Under the pieces are notes generated by a model. It worked only from the letters and a program-made list of their open reading frames with translations. It did no database searches and was not told the origin of the DNA. A stretch of 64,000 nt of DNA from Schistocephalus solidus. Its lineage: Eukaryota > Platyhelminthes > Cestoda > Diphyllobothriidea > Diphyllobothriidae. The position numbers and the translations under genes are program-made. The stretch spans positions 33,175-97,174 of the forward strand of contig WEDG01005438.1 of assembly GCA_017591395.1 (NCBI GenBank), read 5' to 3'. Of this stretch, positions 42,755-54,392 are shown piece by piece. Every line of letters starts with the position of its first letter. The stretch's first letter is position 1.

Positions 42755-43545
42755 TTTCCTAGAAACCGTGGCTTGGAAGACTGCCAATCTGACGCTTTCA
42801 CCAGACCACGCCGTTGGCCCAGTGTATGTGCTGCGTGTGTCGAGTGGCTGACCAGTGGTTTACCAGAGGACTGGGAGTCAGACGGCGATGGTTCCTCCAT
42901 ATCCCCTAAGTAAGTTAATCCTGGTGTGTGCATTATGGTGGCCAGGTCGTCCTGTGGCGCGCGAAGACGGGTACGCAGACCCGTTAGCCAATGCGCCCAC
43001 TCCCACATCAGGCAACTAACCGGCTCGGACAGTGTCCGATGCTGGGGGTTGGGGAGAGAGTGAAGTCGACAGCTCAGCGCATATTCCTCACTATAAGCAA
43101 TCTGAGGCGCTTGAAACTATCACGGTGCACTAAAAACCGTGACTTGGAAGGTTGCCAACTGATAGGATAACTCGGACCGCGTGGTCAGCCCAATGTGTAT
43201 TGTGGGGAGTGGCTGACTGGCGGACTGAGAGTCAGGCTGCAATGGCTCCTTCTAAATGTGGCCTTATGGCACTCCCCCTCCATGGGATCCGAGTCAGGTG
43301 TGGTGGTACACCCAGGGGCGGCTCTGGTCGCGCCAGCCACCTGTGCCCTCTCCCATCTCCGGTCTTCTTGACTCTATCTTGACACCGGTCTCAGGTGGGC
43401 GAGGAGGAGAGAGTGCGGTACTTCAGCGCAAGGCTACTATCATTTAAAACTAATTCACGCGCAAGTCACCGTCCCTGCACCACCTGGTGTGGAGCATACG
43501 GTGTATCTTGTTGAAATTGACGGTCGAACTGTCAGGTATCGATGC
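42755..43545 (+). repeat. Repeat U, two + strand units (leader type then module a)
   Basis: Unit 1 (42755-43080): AACCGTGGCTTGGAAGACTG, GAGTGGCTGACCAG and a divergent middle, then GGGAGAGAGTGAAGTCGACA and CTCACTATAAGCAATCTGAG. Unit 2 (43085-43545): GCACTAAAAACCGTGACTTG, GTGGCTGACTGGCGGACTGA, GGGATCCGAGTCAGGTGTGG, the joint GGTGTGGTGGTACACCC and the full body to GACGGTCGAACTGTC. Its right end abuts a truncated family B element. Confidence 0.8.
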
Positions 43546-44600
43546 ACATAGTTTGCAATCTTCCTGTAGGAAAATCTGTGATCCATTTAAGCAGCATTCC
43601 TCTTATGCCAATTTTAGATAACTTATAAATTTGACGTTTGTGTGGGACACAGTCATACGCCTTCTTGAAATCAGTATTGATGGCATAAACCCTACCAACT
43701 TCGTCCAATACGTGAGTCCACTGCTCTGTAGAGAGCAATTAACTGGAAAAACAGGAGCGATTCTGTATGAAGCCATGCTGGAATTCTGAGAGTAATTGGT
43801 TTGCTCAATGAAATTCCTGGTCACCTTCTTAATTATTGAATCCATTATTTTACAGGAAATTGAGGTTAGGCTGACAGGCTGATAATTGTTGACAGTAGAT
43901 CGAGCTCCACTCTTGTATATGGGCTATATATTTACTGCCTTCCATTCGGATGGCAGTTTCCCTGATTCAAATGACGAACTGAATATATGCGCTAGTGGTT
44001 TGGAGAGTTTGCCGGTCAGTTTTTTCAAGAACATTGCAGGTAAATCTTCCGGACCAGATGACGTCGCTTCTTTCATATTTTGTAGTTCTCGTTCCTTGAG
44101 AGGTTCCGGGAAGAGTATATATTCAAGCACTGGACCGGCATCTATAACAGCACTGCTGACATGGTCAAGCTGAAGTTCAGCTTTCTTGCAATTTTCAACG
44201 ACTTCAGCACCATTCCCATCCATAAGTACTGCGACTGGGTCCTTATTTTTAAATCACCTATTGATATAATGGAATAAAAATTTAGGCTAGTTATCCGCCT
44301 GCTGGATAATTTTTGATTTGAGTTCATCCTTGCTTGATGGATCATTTTTTGACAGCATTTCGTTGTTGACGAAATTTCTTGAGATGTTCTGATGACCCTG
44401 TTTCCCTTAGTACCTTTAATTTATATTTTTCTTCTTTAACTGCCTGTTAAGTTCTCTTGTTAACCAGGCAAGGCGACTTCTCTTATTTTGCACCTTTACG
44501 GGACAAGATCGTTCGACCAGATCGAGTGAAATTGTCTTAAACGATCGCCAGTCATCCTTCGGATTCCCTTTGAGAAAATAATCCCATTTCACGGACATTA
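43532..44600 (-). pseudogene. Family B linker and RT N-terminal half
   Basis: MSVKWDYFLKGNPKDDWRSF and LAWLTRELNRQLKKK (44598-44416) form the linker. RT begins with SGPEDLPAMFLKKLTGKLSK, PLAHIFSSSFESGKLPSEWK (44130-43930). After a shift come the region before motif A and INTDFKKAYDCVPHKRQIYK with LSKIGIRGMLLKWI (43700-43575). The sequence ends before motif B and the YADD box, at the border with repeat U. Confidence 0.8.
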
Positions 44601-44699
44601 GTTCTTTCTACATCACGTTAAAATCGGCCTTCCATATATTTCGCTTGCCTTGTGTTCTCTTCTGGTGCTGCGAATAAAGCGAGTAATTCCACAGCAGAG

Positions 44700-45502
44700 T
44701 TCTCTGGTCACTCTTACCGAGGGGTGCAATAGAATACACTCTCAAATGTTAGAGAAGTCCTTCGTAAATACTAGGTCCATGCAATTGGCTCTCTGGTTCT
44801 CTCTTAATCTCGTTGGTATGTTAACCTTCTGTACCAGAGGTTGGTCGAGAGTAAGATCCGTTAGCTTGCTACCAAAGGTAGTTGGCGCACCGTCAACTTT
44901 CACGTTTACCCAGTCTATGGTAGGTGCGTTAAAATCTCCAGCAATAAGCAACTCCTGCTGACTTGCTACTTCCCTGACCAAATATAGACGTGACTCATCA
45001 GCTGCAATTGGAATGTTTGGTGGTCTGTAGATCATCAAGAATTGAAGGTTTTGTGAACAATCCTTTTTAATCTTTTTCTAGAGAAATTCCTATTCAAGGA
45101 AGATGACGTGCACTCGTTTGACTTCTGATATTCCTGTTCTTATGTATATGGCGACTCCACCTCCTGTCTGTTTTCTCGGTTTCTGCGAAAGAGCTGGTAT
45201 CCATCTATCGAAACCTCGCTATCTGCAATTTCGGCTTCAAGCCACGTTTCCGTAATGGCAACGATATCGGGGATTCGGTCTGAGAATACGGCCTTCAGTT
45301 CGTCTATTTTCGAAAGGAGACTCTGTGCATTGGTATAAAAACATCTCAATTTAGACTGAGAAACTCCTCCATATAGACTTCTGCTCATTTCGTGCGATTG
45401 AATGCTCGAGTCTGTCAGTGCTTCCCGAGACAAACTGACGTCCATCCCGCCCACGATGATTTCTGATGAGGGGTCGGACACCGAGTTATGGAGCGCTTTC
45501 AT
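44700..45502 (-). pseudogene. Family B endonuclease domain
   Basis: APE-type endonuclease. LRCFYTNAQSLLSKIDELKA, DIVAITETWLEAEIADSEVS (catalytic Glu in TETW) and IDGYQLFRRNREN run to 45140. A short broken part follows, then MMIYRPPNIP, LLIAGDFNAPTIDWVN (GDFNA intact) and QRANCMDLVFTKD in 45038-44742. One frame break splits it. The SDH motif region (44700) is decayed. Confidence 0.8.
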
Positions 45503-45519
45503 TTTTTATACGAGCTGTG

Positions 45520-46600
45520 AACAGTTAGGTTCTTCGTATTTCGTGTCGTTCATCTCGGTGTGGACCTGCCTTGATGATGTATGGGGTCTGCCACAAGAAA
45601 GACCTCTTTATCACTTTTATGTTCCCGTCCTTTATTTGGAGCTATTTTCCCCTGTTTGGTTTTCCTCTTCAGTTCTGTTCTCAGCATCCTCATTTTGTGC
45701 CCTTCCGTGGGTTCGTAATTCATCTTAAAAACGCATCCCTGTGTGTGCTACGGAGAGCCATTCACTGTTCTAGGAGGCTAGAAGCCTGAACATCATTTTC
45801 AAGAATGATTTGAAGAGGCCTCAGTGATGATAGTTGATGTGAAACATCCGCTTTCCCTAAACGGAACGCTTTGTGCACGGTTAGGCATTCACCATCTTGA
45901 AGAATTGAATTTGAGTATGCTCAAAAAAGACTGAGATCATGTTCTACCCTTTCATTTGAAAGCAGAGAAGTGGAATAGAGAGCCAATTTAATAGCGAGAT
46001 TGCGTTTTCGGTTGAAATTACTGTTTGTTGACTTCGTGTTCTGATGTTTTGTTAGAGCAACTGTATCAGGAAGAATTCTACTCTGGTCGACGGTGTTACT
46101 TGCGTCAGTAGGAGCAATGATTCCTAAAGTTAATGGCGAACCCTTTTTACGATTTGTCCTATATCACCGACAGAGGATTCCGCTTGAGCACCTACCAGTA
46201 AGAATCAGCTGTTTTGGAGTTCAAACCCATTTTTTTGAAAGCATCTTGGCCCTTTTTGATTTCGAATTCTTCGTCTGCGGTCCTGCAAATTTGATGAACT
46301 TTTCAACTTCGCCTTTTTTGTATCATCCAGCAACGATGCCGCATATGTTTGTGTATCCAGAACATAACTGTTTCTATCTGAGCTGAATGACAGTAGTTAG
46401 GTGCATGAACTGGTTTGATCTCCCTTTCGAAGGAAAGAAATTTCTACTGATTTACTGAGCTCTGAAGACGCAATGTCTTGAAGCTCTACATTGGGTATTC
46501 TTGAGGAAGCTATATATGCATAATTAATTTCTTTGGTTGGAAGTCTCGTTGTTATGGGTTTTTTTTTTCGGGTGAACAATGAACCTACTCTTTTAGATCG
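45520..46600 (-). pseudogene. Family B ORF1 remnant
   Basis: The minus strand encodes TRKKKPITTRLPTKEINYAY and IASSRIPNVELQDIASSELS (46575-46400), closely matching the ORF1 of the + strand copy at 60.4 kb. The rest is frameshifted. The role is presumably RNA binding, as for ORF1 proteins generally. No zinc knuckle is visible. Confidence 0.6.
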
Positions 46601-46814
46601 GCCATTTCTTGTTCCAACTTACTAATCTCTTTCTACATCAATAGGAATTTATGTAAGAGATTTAGACACCCCATGCACTTTTCGTCCTCGTAGGTGACAT
46701 TCATTATTGTTATCAGGCTTTTTGCCCACTTAACAGGAGGAGAAGTAGTAACATAATATATGTCTTTGCCATCTTTTTCTGTTTGTGTACAATTTTGGTT
46801 GCGGAATTCTGAGA

Positions 46815-46880
46815 GAGTGTGGCGTAGTGGTTAGGTGCGGCGCCACATATTTCTGCGACGGAGGTTCAACTCCAACCCAC
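46815..46880 (+). repeat. tRNA-like A/B boxes antisense to family B leader
   Basis: TGGCGTAGTGGTTAGG (A-box type, starting 46820) and GGTTCAACTCC (B box, 46863-46873) lie 43 bases apart, the tRNA spacing. The orientation is opposite to the retroelement. The + strand element copy keeps the same arrangement near 60.2 kb. No closed cloverleaf is evident. Confidence 0.5.
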
Positions 46881-47589
46881 GACAAAATTTTTCTTCTCCA
46901 CGCAGATGAATCCTGAGCGTCCGTGTTTTCCATACCTCTTAGGATTGTATGCGAATGCATTTAATTTATGAATCTTCTTAAATAAATGGGCTAGAGTGCA
47001 ATGGTATTCAGCAGTTAGACTTCTTATAAGCATGCAACGACTCAGACTTTGAAAGCAGATTAAAACAGCACACTGTTGGCGTGAATTTCGGAAGAAGGTG
47101 AACGTTGAAGCTTGTATTTCTCGTAGGGATAACGTCCGGGACGTGGAATAATCCTCAGCGAATGAATACTTGGATAGCCGCAGAATCGTCAAGTTTAAGT
47201 AAATAACTCACAAATTTAGAGACTGTACAATATATTCAAGAGGTGTTCCAAACCAACTTGTCTTCTACACTAAGGTAGAGACTAAAACTTCGTAAACTCA
47301 AAGGAGCTGAAACTTTAAATTCCACAAGCGTGCTTAATTTGATAACCGACGACTCCCTGAAGAACTATCTGCAGCCAACTATAAGCTTGACTTAATGATT
47401 TCAATTTATGTTTATCGTACCAATATGCATTTGATATAAAACTTTTAACTGTATTTTATGTTTTCTAAATTTACTTGCATTTATAATTTCGATTGAACAC
47501 AAATATGGTCAACAAGAGCTATGCCCTTAACCCTCAAAATATACAAAAAACATAAAGTTAAGTCATGCATACGCACGCCACAGCCGAAA

Positions 47590-47770
47590 AATGTGCCATG
47601 GTGCACTTACTGGGCCCGCTCCAGCCGCGTTCTCAGCCCGCCAGCCAATCACAGCTCAGAGGCAAAAATTTAATCGACCAATGAGCACGCGCACTGTCTT
47701 ATCTCGACATGTCGGGGTTTCAGTATGTCCAGACAATATCGACTGCTATAACGGTTGCATGCTATTATTG
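47590..47770 (-). repeat. Inverted partner of the 32.26 kb CCAAT fragment
   Basis: The reverse complement carries GTGCGCGTGCTCATTGGTCG, TTTTTGCCTCTGAG and TGATTGGCTGG, as at 32.31-32.39 kb. Confidence 0.45.
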
Positions 47771-48214
47771 TCAAAATCTTAGTTGTCTATCAATTATGAA
47801 ATAAGATGAGTATTTCAAACAAATGAGTGCGTCTATTGTTCTATCGTTAGCCAAAAGAATTGCATTTCCCCAGGTTCGGGAAATCTGGTGCACATAGAAT
47901 CTGACTGCACAAAAGTAAATCAGTGATTGACGGTCTCTGAAAAGTCGAAAAACAGTAATTGTAAGGTATCTTTAATGCCATGGACGAGCCACAGCAGCAT
48001 GCTCTATACATATCCATCGAACTATAATGGAGCAGGGCATGGTAACCGGCAAAAAAGTGGCGGAAAAGTTGCCTGCAACTTATTGACAGACCTGGATGCC
48101 ACAAATCCTAATTCAGTTTTCCCGGGTGCTATTCAAGCAAGCGCAGTGTCAAGAGAATCAACGTTGTTTGAAAGAACCGTAGAGATGCCTGCAAATTAAC
48201 CGGCAGGCTCACTG

Positions 48215-48637
48215 ATGCAGACCAATTTGAACACAGTATTAAAGACTGTAAAAAAGGGCATGATTCAACCTTCCATCACTAAAAGAAAGCAGGATGCAGA
48301 AACGCGTTTTTTCCCTGACAGATTATTTTGTCTGGTAGTTCAGGCAGTCTCAGAGGCTACTGGGGAAACGCCAAAAGAAAGGGTAAAACAGGATCGGTTG
48401 ATATTTCAAAATTTATTGAATGATACGCTAGAAACTGGTGTGACAGTCGACATCAAAAAGATCTTTCGATTGGGGCCTCTCGTTACAAATGAAACGCATG
48501 AGGTTCAACCAAGACCATTAAAAGTCGTCTTGGGGAGCAAACAGCAGGTAGATCTATTGCTCTCTCGAAAGTCCCGACTACGAAAGAATCATCGTGGACT
48601 TTTTTTCAGCCGGATTACTCTCCCACCGATCGGATGA
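48215..48637 (+). pseudogene. B1 ORF1, RNA-binding-type protein
   Basis: 140 open codons. The C-terminal half reads LIFQNLLNDTLETGVTVDIK, KIFRLGPL, QPRPLKVVLGSKQQVDLLLS, RKSRLRKNHRGLFF. This is the layout of the RRM/CTD-like fold in many LINE ORF1 proteins (a strand-helix pattern with R.RPLKV.L then K..L), expected to coat the element RNA. The N-terminal part is basic and lacks a clear coiled coil. It appears open to a stop at 48637, and the next frame (endonuclease) starts just after. Given the decay of ORF2, expression is doubtful. Confidence 0.6.
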
Positions 48638-48899
48638 AAATGAGGACACTGGTTGCAGAATTGAAAAGACGTCAATACGAGGGGGAACAAAACTTGAAAA
48701 TTGTAGACAACAAAAAATTCAAAACGGTGCGCTCGTTTTTATGGGAACATCCGGTGAAATTGACGGCAACCACGCTGGTCAAAAGCCCTACCAGATGCCT
48801 ATAGATTTGAAGCCAGACAGGAGACTGGATATATCTTGTGAAATATCCAGCAAAAATCGCCATGTGGAAGAAAGAACTAAAAATCTTCAGAAATCGAGG

Positions 48900-49600
48900 G
48901 ATGAAAACAAGATTAAAATGATGTACACAAATGTGCAGAGTCTATTGAACAAAATGGATTAAATTAAACTGGTCGTGGACCATTTAAAACCTGACTTCAT
49001 AGCTCTGAATGAAACATGTTTAAATGAACAAATCGCAGACACAGAAGTCAGAATAGATGGTTTTCAGCTTATCCGTGTGGATAGAAACGGATGAAGGGGT
49101 GGTGGAATCGCAATGTTTATACGAGAAGGCATTGACTTCATTCCGGATGGGCATTCGACAAACAGGATCTCGTCTTGCGAAATATTTGTTGCAAACTGAA
49201 AGTCCCAAACCAACCAGACCTCCATGTAGCCATGGTATATCGATCCCCAGAACAGTGAACGGACACGGATGAAGCACTCATCACAGAGGTAAAGCAAGTC
49301 TGCCGTAGCAAACACTTATTAATACTTGGAGATTTCAACCATCCAGATATCGATTGGGTGTCAATGTACTACTCGCGATTGGAAAATGCATTCGAACAGA
49401 AATTACTTCAGTTGGTAAATGACGAGTTTCTTACCCAACATATCACGATGGAGACGCGGTTTCGAAATGTGCAGCAGTCAAGCTTTTTGGATATAGTCAT
49501 AAGTAGAGATGACAATTGCATCCTTGCATTAAGTTCTTACGTGCCGCTTGGACGAAGTGATCATTGTGTTCTTGCTTGGGAGTACAGTCATTTTTCTGTA
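48900..49600 (+). pseudogene. B1 endonuclease domain
   Basis: KMMYTNVQSLLNKMD, a stop, then KLVVDHLKPDFIALNETCLN (TETW decayed to NETC with the Glu kept), IADTEVRIDGFQLIR, a stop, RGGGIAMFIREGIDFIPDG, VAMVYRSPEQ, a stop, LLILGDFNHPDIDWVS and LGRSDHCVLAWEY (catalytic SDH kept). Three nonsense changes inactivate it. From 49358 the frame is continuous into the linker. Confidence 0.8.
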
Positions 49601-51118
49601 CCCAAACGACATGCAGTTAGGGAGAGAAATGTATGGAAAGGGGATTATCCCAAAATGAAAGAATTACTAGATGGGATAGACTGGAGCCCTGCACATATAC
49701 CTGACCCAAACGCTGCCTGGTTTTTCAGTATTCAATTGATTCAGCAGTTGGTAGAGAAATTCTGCCCACTTAAAAGGCGATCGTGGGTCTCCCGACCCGA
49801 GTGGGTGACATCGGAAATAAAAAGGAATCTCAAGAAGAAAATAAGACTGTGGAGAACATATGCCAGATATCAACAACCCGAACATTTTTTCGCTTTTAAA
49901 AAACAGCGAAATCGGTGTCAGAATCTTCTGAGAAAAGAAATATCAACCTTTGGGTCAGAAATAGTCAAAGACATACCAAGAAATTCAAAAAGATTTTTTG
50001 CTTGCTTAAATAAGGCAAAACGAAAACTGGACTCCATTCCTTGTCTAAAAGACTATCAGGTTAACAGGTTAACTGATAACTCTGATAAGACCAGCCTTGT
50101 ATCCAATTTCTTTGTGTCCGTGTATACCGAGGAACTACCTTTTGACGAGGATGAATACTACAGTACTGTCACATCTACAAACAAAAAAAGCACGGTGTCA
50201 TTCCCAATGGACACAGTAATAAAAACTCTGAAACAGCTACAGACCACTAAATAACCTGGCCCAGATGGTATATCTGCAAACGTTGTCAATGAACTCACAG
50301 ACCAGCTGGCCTCTCCGCTCTCCAAGATATTTGAAAGTTCGATGGAGGCGGGGGCTCTGCCTACCGAGTGGAAGATAGCTAACCTAACCCCCATCTATTT
50401 AAGAGGAGAGAGGACAGCACCAAACAGTTTCCGACTAGTCAGCCTCGCAAGTATCTGGTGCAAAATGATGGAGAAGATAATCAAAACGGAACTGATGAGG
50501 TATCTTGAAGAGAATAACTTGCTTAGTTCATATCAACATGGATTTCGAAGTGGTTGATCCTGCCTCACAAACCTGCTCTCATCCATAGAAAGTTGGACAA
50601 AATAATTAGAAATGGGTTTGACAGTCGACGCGGCCTTTGATAGGGTTCCACACAGACGTCTGATCTTTAAGCTGCGTCAAATGGGTATGACTGGCAACCT
50701 ACTCAAATGGTTGGCCGACTTTCTCACAGGCAGGCGCCAACGTGTTCGTATTGGCAACACCAAGTCTCACTGGGAAACCGTTCACAGTGGAGTTCCGCAG
50801 GGCAGCGTTCTGGGTCCCATTTGTTTTCTGATATAAGTTAACGACTGCCTGGATTTTATGACATCCGAGAAGGTAATGTTCGCTGACGATCTGAAGTTAT
50901 GGAACTCGATTGTAATACCAGAAAATGCGCGGAAATTAAAACAAAACTAAGATCGCTTGCAAACATGGTGTGATGAGTGGCTGCTGAACCTTAATCTTAA
51001 CAACTGCCAAATAATCTGACTGCGGTCTTGTTCCAGAAGGATAATTAGGTTTGAATATCAGTACTTCATCAGAGGTGACCAACTCCAGGAGGTAAAATAT
51101 TCTAAAGGACCTGGGTAT
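49601..51118 (+). pseudogene. B1 linker and reverse transcriptase
   Basis: An open frame runs 49358-50254 through the linker (RRSWVSRPEWVTSEIKRNLK; NRCQNLLRKEISTFGSEIV), then a stop just before PGPDGISANVVNEL. The RT continues: LPTEWKIANLTPIYL, SFRLVSLASIWCKMMEKII, NNLLSSYQHGFRSG, a stop, the motif A region with VDAAFDRVPHRRLIFKL, VHSGVPQGSVLGPICFLI (motif B), a stop, VMFADDLKLWNSI (intact FADD) and LQTWCDEWLLNLNLNN. It stops at about 51115, where the family A tail starts. The thumb and post-RT region are missing. Confidence 0.82.
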
Positions 51119-51749
51119 ATTTTATTTTTAGAATTTAGAATTTATATTTGATAAGCACCGGTAAGGCACTGTCTAAGCAAACATTAGTAACGAAATAAAG
51201 TTATGACAATGTGTGCAGATAAAATGTACAAATACATAACTTGTCCTGCTATGTCAACAGTTAGCAATGTTTACAAATTAATGGTGAACTAGAAAAAATA
51301 GGCAGTGAAAAAAACTCCTACCATAAAAATGGAGGCAGAGTTCAATAAGCCTTAATTTTTAATAGAAGGTAGGAGAAAAAGCTGCTTAGGAAAAAAATGG
51401 TCAGGTGGTAGAGTAGGGTAATAAGGTATTAGCATTTTAGATTGAGATAATGAAACGTTGAGGTGATTCGTTCTTGATCACTTAGGCGTATGAAACAAAA
51501 TCTCACAAAAATGCACCAATGAACTTAAGTCCTCAGCATCTAAGGATCCAAAATAGAATTCTGATGATGGTTAGTATCCAAAGAAACCGCAGCATTTAAG
51601 ACTGTGGACCACCGAATTTGAACGTCCGAATGACGTCATCGTTTGGAGGACGGGTGATATACGGAGACATTATAGTTCATGGGCGTCTCGAGGTAGCGTA
51701 AATATAGTTTCAAGAGGGTTACTCAAATTCCCGATGGTCCATACTCCGA

Positions 51750-52110
51750 GTCATGGGGAAAGCTACTGGGAAAAGATGAGGAAAATAAAAGGTTAATAGA
51801 ATCAGTGTTAAGATAAATGTACAGTCTTCGCTTGAATGCAGATAGACTAGTTATCGACCTAATTTCAATTGGCAAGTTATTCCAAAGAAAACTATACCTA
51901 GAAGCAAAGAAGAGAGAGCGTTTACACGTGGAGGATGCAGTGGGAGGTATAATTAGTGCATAATTTCTTAGGTTATAAGGAAGACTAACAAGGGTAGTGA
52001 CAGAAAGCTTTGGGGAGATTTGAACTATTATTTAGTCGAAAGGAGACAAAAGCCTGCTTCAAGTCTCCTGACCCAAAGAAATTTTAGCTTTAGTTGGTGA
52101 TACCAAGTTC
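51750..52110 (-). pseudogene. Family A post-RT C-terminal segment
   Basis: ISDRTWYHQLKLKFLWVRRL then EAGFCLL, and after stops RYSFLWNNLPIEIRSITSLS and AFKRRLY, match the C-terminal order of copy A4 (TDRCQLANTKFLWVSRLETG; WNNLPLQIR). Broken by stops; no activity. Confidence 0.7.
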
Positions 52111-52149
52111 TATCAGAAATAGTCGAACCCTACTAGAATTTAAAATAAA

Positions 52150-52745
52150 AATCAAACAACATCTGTTAAATAATAACACACATCTATTTTTGAATAAGAT
52201 AGGATATTTTTCAACTCAGTTCTTCAACATAGAATTCGGGCCAAAAGGGCTCTAATAACGCCAACTTCAGGAATCGCGCGTTTTACAACGTGGCGGTGAC
52301 TATCGGCGAAAGCTACTTAAATTCTGAGTTCTCCCGATGAGTTGCCATATGTGCATCTAGAAGTCAAGCAAATCAAAACGTACTTTGCGGCGATAGCCAT
52401 TTCAGGCCAGAAGCTCCCACGAGAAGCTTTTTGACGTCCTTTTATGAACATCTTACGACAACCTGCAATGCACATAGAGAACAGACTAGTCTTGACTCAA
52501 ACCATTCTTACCTGATACATTCTGTAAAACTGCTTTAACTTTAAATTTTGCTATTTCTGAACTTTGGAAAAAAGGTTTTTTTAATTTAAAAAAAACTTTT
52601 CATTTCGAACACTGCTTTTTAAGCAAACAAACAAACCAAACCGAAAGTGGTTATTGAAAAGAGGAGTTTGTTTTAGGTCTTTTCCTGTGTTCTAAGGATT
52701 TGACGGCGCCTAAGCAGTGTTAAATCAATAAACCTATTATTATTA
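52150..52745 (-). repeat. Repeat H, contiguous copy inserted in family A
   Basis: The reverse complement carries the left part (as 35600-35880) joined directly to the right part (as 37715-37845), then about 200 bp more. (TTA)n at 52735-52755 marks one border. It separates the RT (DLGL) from the post-RT part (LKLKFLWVRRLEAGF) of the same family A element. Confidence 0.6.
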
Positions 52746-52756
52746 TTATTATTAAA

Positions 52757-53876
52757 TAAGCCCAAGTCTTTGATGGAGGAACATTCAATCATAGGGCAAA
52801 CTTCAAAAATAACAACTTGCGGCAGCCTTACAGGCCCAAAACTCATATAGCGACCCTTAGAACGTGAGAACTCCATTAGCTATGTGGAGCTCCAGGTCGA
52901 AAGAGCGTCTAAGTCTGAATGAATTTGTTCTGTGCATCGTTTGGGCGTAGAATTAGAGAAGGAATACAGGCATTTAAGGTCATCAGCACAAATAAAAGAT
53001 TAAGAATGTTATAATACCGATGAAATATCATTTAAATACACTAAGAACAGCAAAGGACCTAATACGGTACCTTGAAGGACACCGCTCACAATCGGGGTAG
53101 CACTTGAGTATTAGGACCCCACTAAAACCTTTTGTTTTCGATCATTTAGTTATGATCTATCAAAGTCAGTAAGGGGACTACGCAATCCTATAGCTACTAG
53201 TTTAGCTAGAAGTCGTCTATGAGGCAATTTATCGAATGCCTTACTGAGATCAAAATAGATAACTTCTACAGATAGATGATTATTACGAAGAGAGGTTAGT
53301 AGATTTAGAAAGGTCATGTGGCAGGTTTCACAAGAGCGGTCCGGTAAAAAGCCCTTTTAGGAAAATCAGTGATTTGTTTTGCAATTAGTTTTTCGAAGAC
53401 TTTATCATGAGAGGGCATTTTATGAACACCGCCATAGTTTGAATGTCAGATAGGGAACATGATTTAAAAACTGGTATTATAATAGAAGTTCTCCAATAAT
53501 CAGGGGAGGAAACCATTTTCGAGTAATACTGAGAATAATTTTCCTAGTAAAGGTGGATTATCTATTACCTGTTTAATAAGTGAGTTTGGAATGTTATCAG
53601 TTCCAACCGAATGTGAATTTTTTAGGTGAGCTTTTTCTTTTTGCATACGTGAAGGCGAGAAATTAATGGTTGTTAGAAGTGAATTTGAATTTGATAGCAG
53701 AGGACTTGAGTGATTGGGGCTAGTTTCAGTGGTAAAGTGGTTGGAAAAAAACAAATTGAACAATTCTGCATTGTCCAAGCAAGCGTCGATTCAGAAGAAG
53801 GAGAGTGAGCCCAGGATTCAGTGACGCACAGCACATCTGGATCAAGCTCAAAAGCTACTGTTCTTAACTCAGCCAT
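52757..53876 (-). pseudogene. Family A endonuclease remnant fused by deletion to RT
   Basis: MAELRTVAFELDPDVLCVTE and SWAHSPSSES (53876-53785) are the start of the endonuclease (TESW). Within a few bases the frame becomes DNAELFNLFFSNHFTTE, the linker before RT, so most of the endonuclease has been deleted. RT follows: SVGTDNIPNSLIKQVIDN, LLGKLFSVLLENGFLP, a stop-rich part, SGVLQGTVLGPLLFLVYLND (motif B, about 53085-53026), CADDLKCLYSF (YADD changed to CADD) and RYMSFGPVRLPQVVIFEV. It ends at SSIKDLGL against an (AAT)n run. Confidence 0.75.
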
Positions 53877-54392
53877 CTTATTTACAACTTATCTCACGTT
53901 AAGTGATACTAATCGGAGTTTATTCCTGATCTGCAGGTTGGGCTCATTAGTATTTATAAAAAAGGGAGATTTGGTGGTTGAGAAGAAAACCCGAGAAAGG
54001 AAACAAAATGTGAGAAACAAAATTTCTCTGGTCTAAAATATGTCGAAATGTTACTCTTAAAAGAATTGAGATTATTGTACAATGGCAGATTTGGATGAAA
54101 AGCATGGAAGGGAAGGCTAAATTGGGGCCTAAGAAAAATAAGGGGTGGCATAGAAATTAGATTTTGAGGAAAGTTAGTATAAATTGACAGTAAGTATGCG
54201 TTTGAAAAAGGAAAAAAATGCTTTTGAAAACCGTTAACCTAAATCGAAGACTCAATTATTTGGGTATTTTAGATTATTTATTTGGTTGGAAAAATACTTC
54301 CGTGTTGTTGGGTTTTATAAAGTTTCCAATTAGTAATAAAATTACAGATTTTGATGCCTTGCTTAGTTAATGACTCAGATTTACTGTGCTTT

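Larger units (their letters stand above)
43532..47320 (-). mobile_element. Non-LTR retrotransposon family B, 3'-truncated copy (B-minus)
   Basis: Minus strand, 5' to 3': leader (47320-46600) with tRNA-like boxes on its opposite strand, ORF1 remnants (46579-45520), endonuclease (45500-44700), linker and RT up to the palm (44600-43532). It stops abruptly at the U repeat. The same 5' leader begins the + strand copy at 59.71 kb (TTTCAGCTCCTTTG; GTCTCTACCTTAGTGTAGAA). Confidence 0.8.
47850..51118 (+). mobile_element. Non-LTR retrotransposon related to family B (B1), interrupted at its 3' side
   Basis: + strand element with ORF1, endonuclease and RT through the FADD box. It ends exactly where the 3' tail of a minus-strand family A element begins (51119-51121). 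The 5' border is estimated and the 3' end is not found beyond the insertion. Confidence 0.78.
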
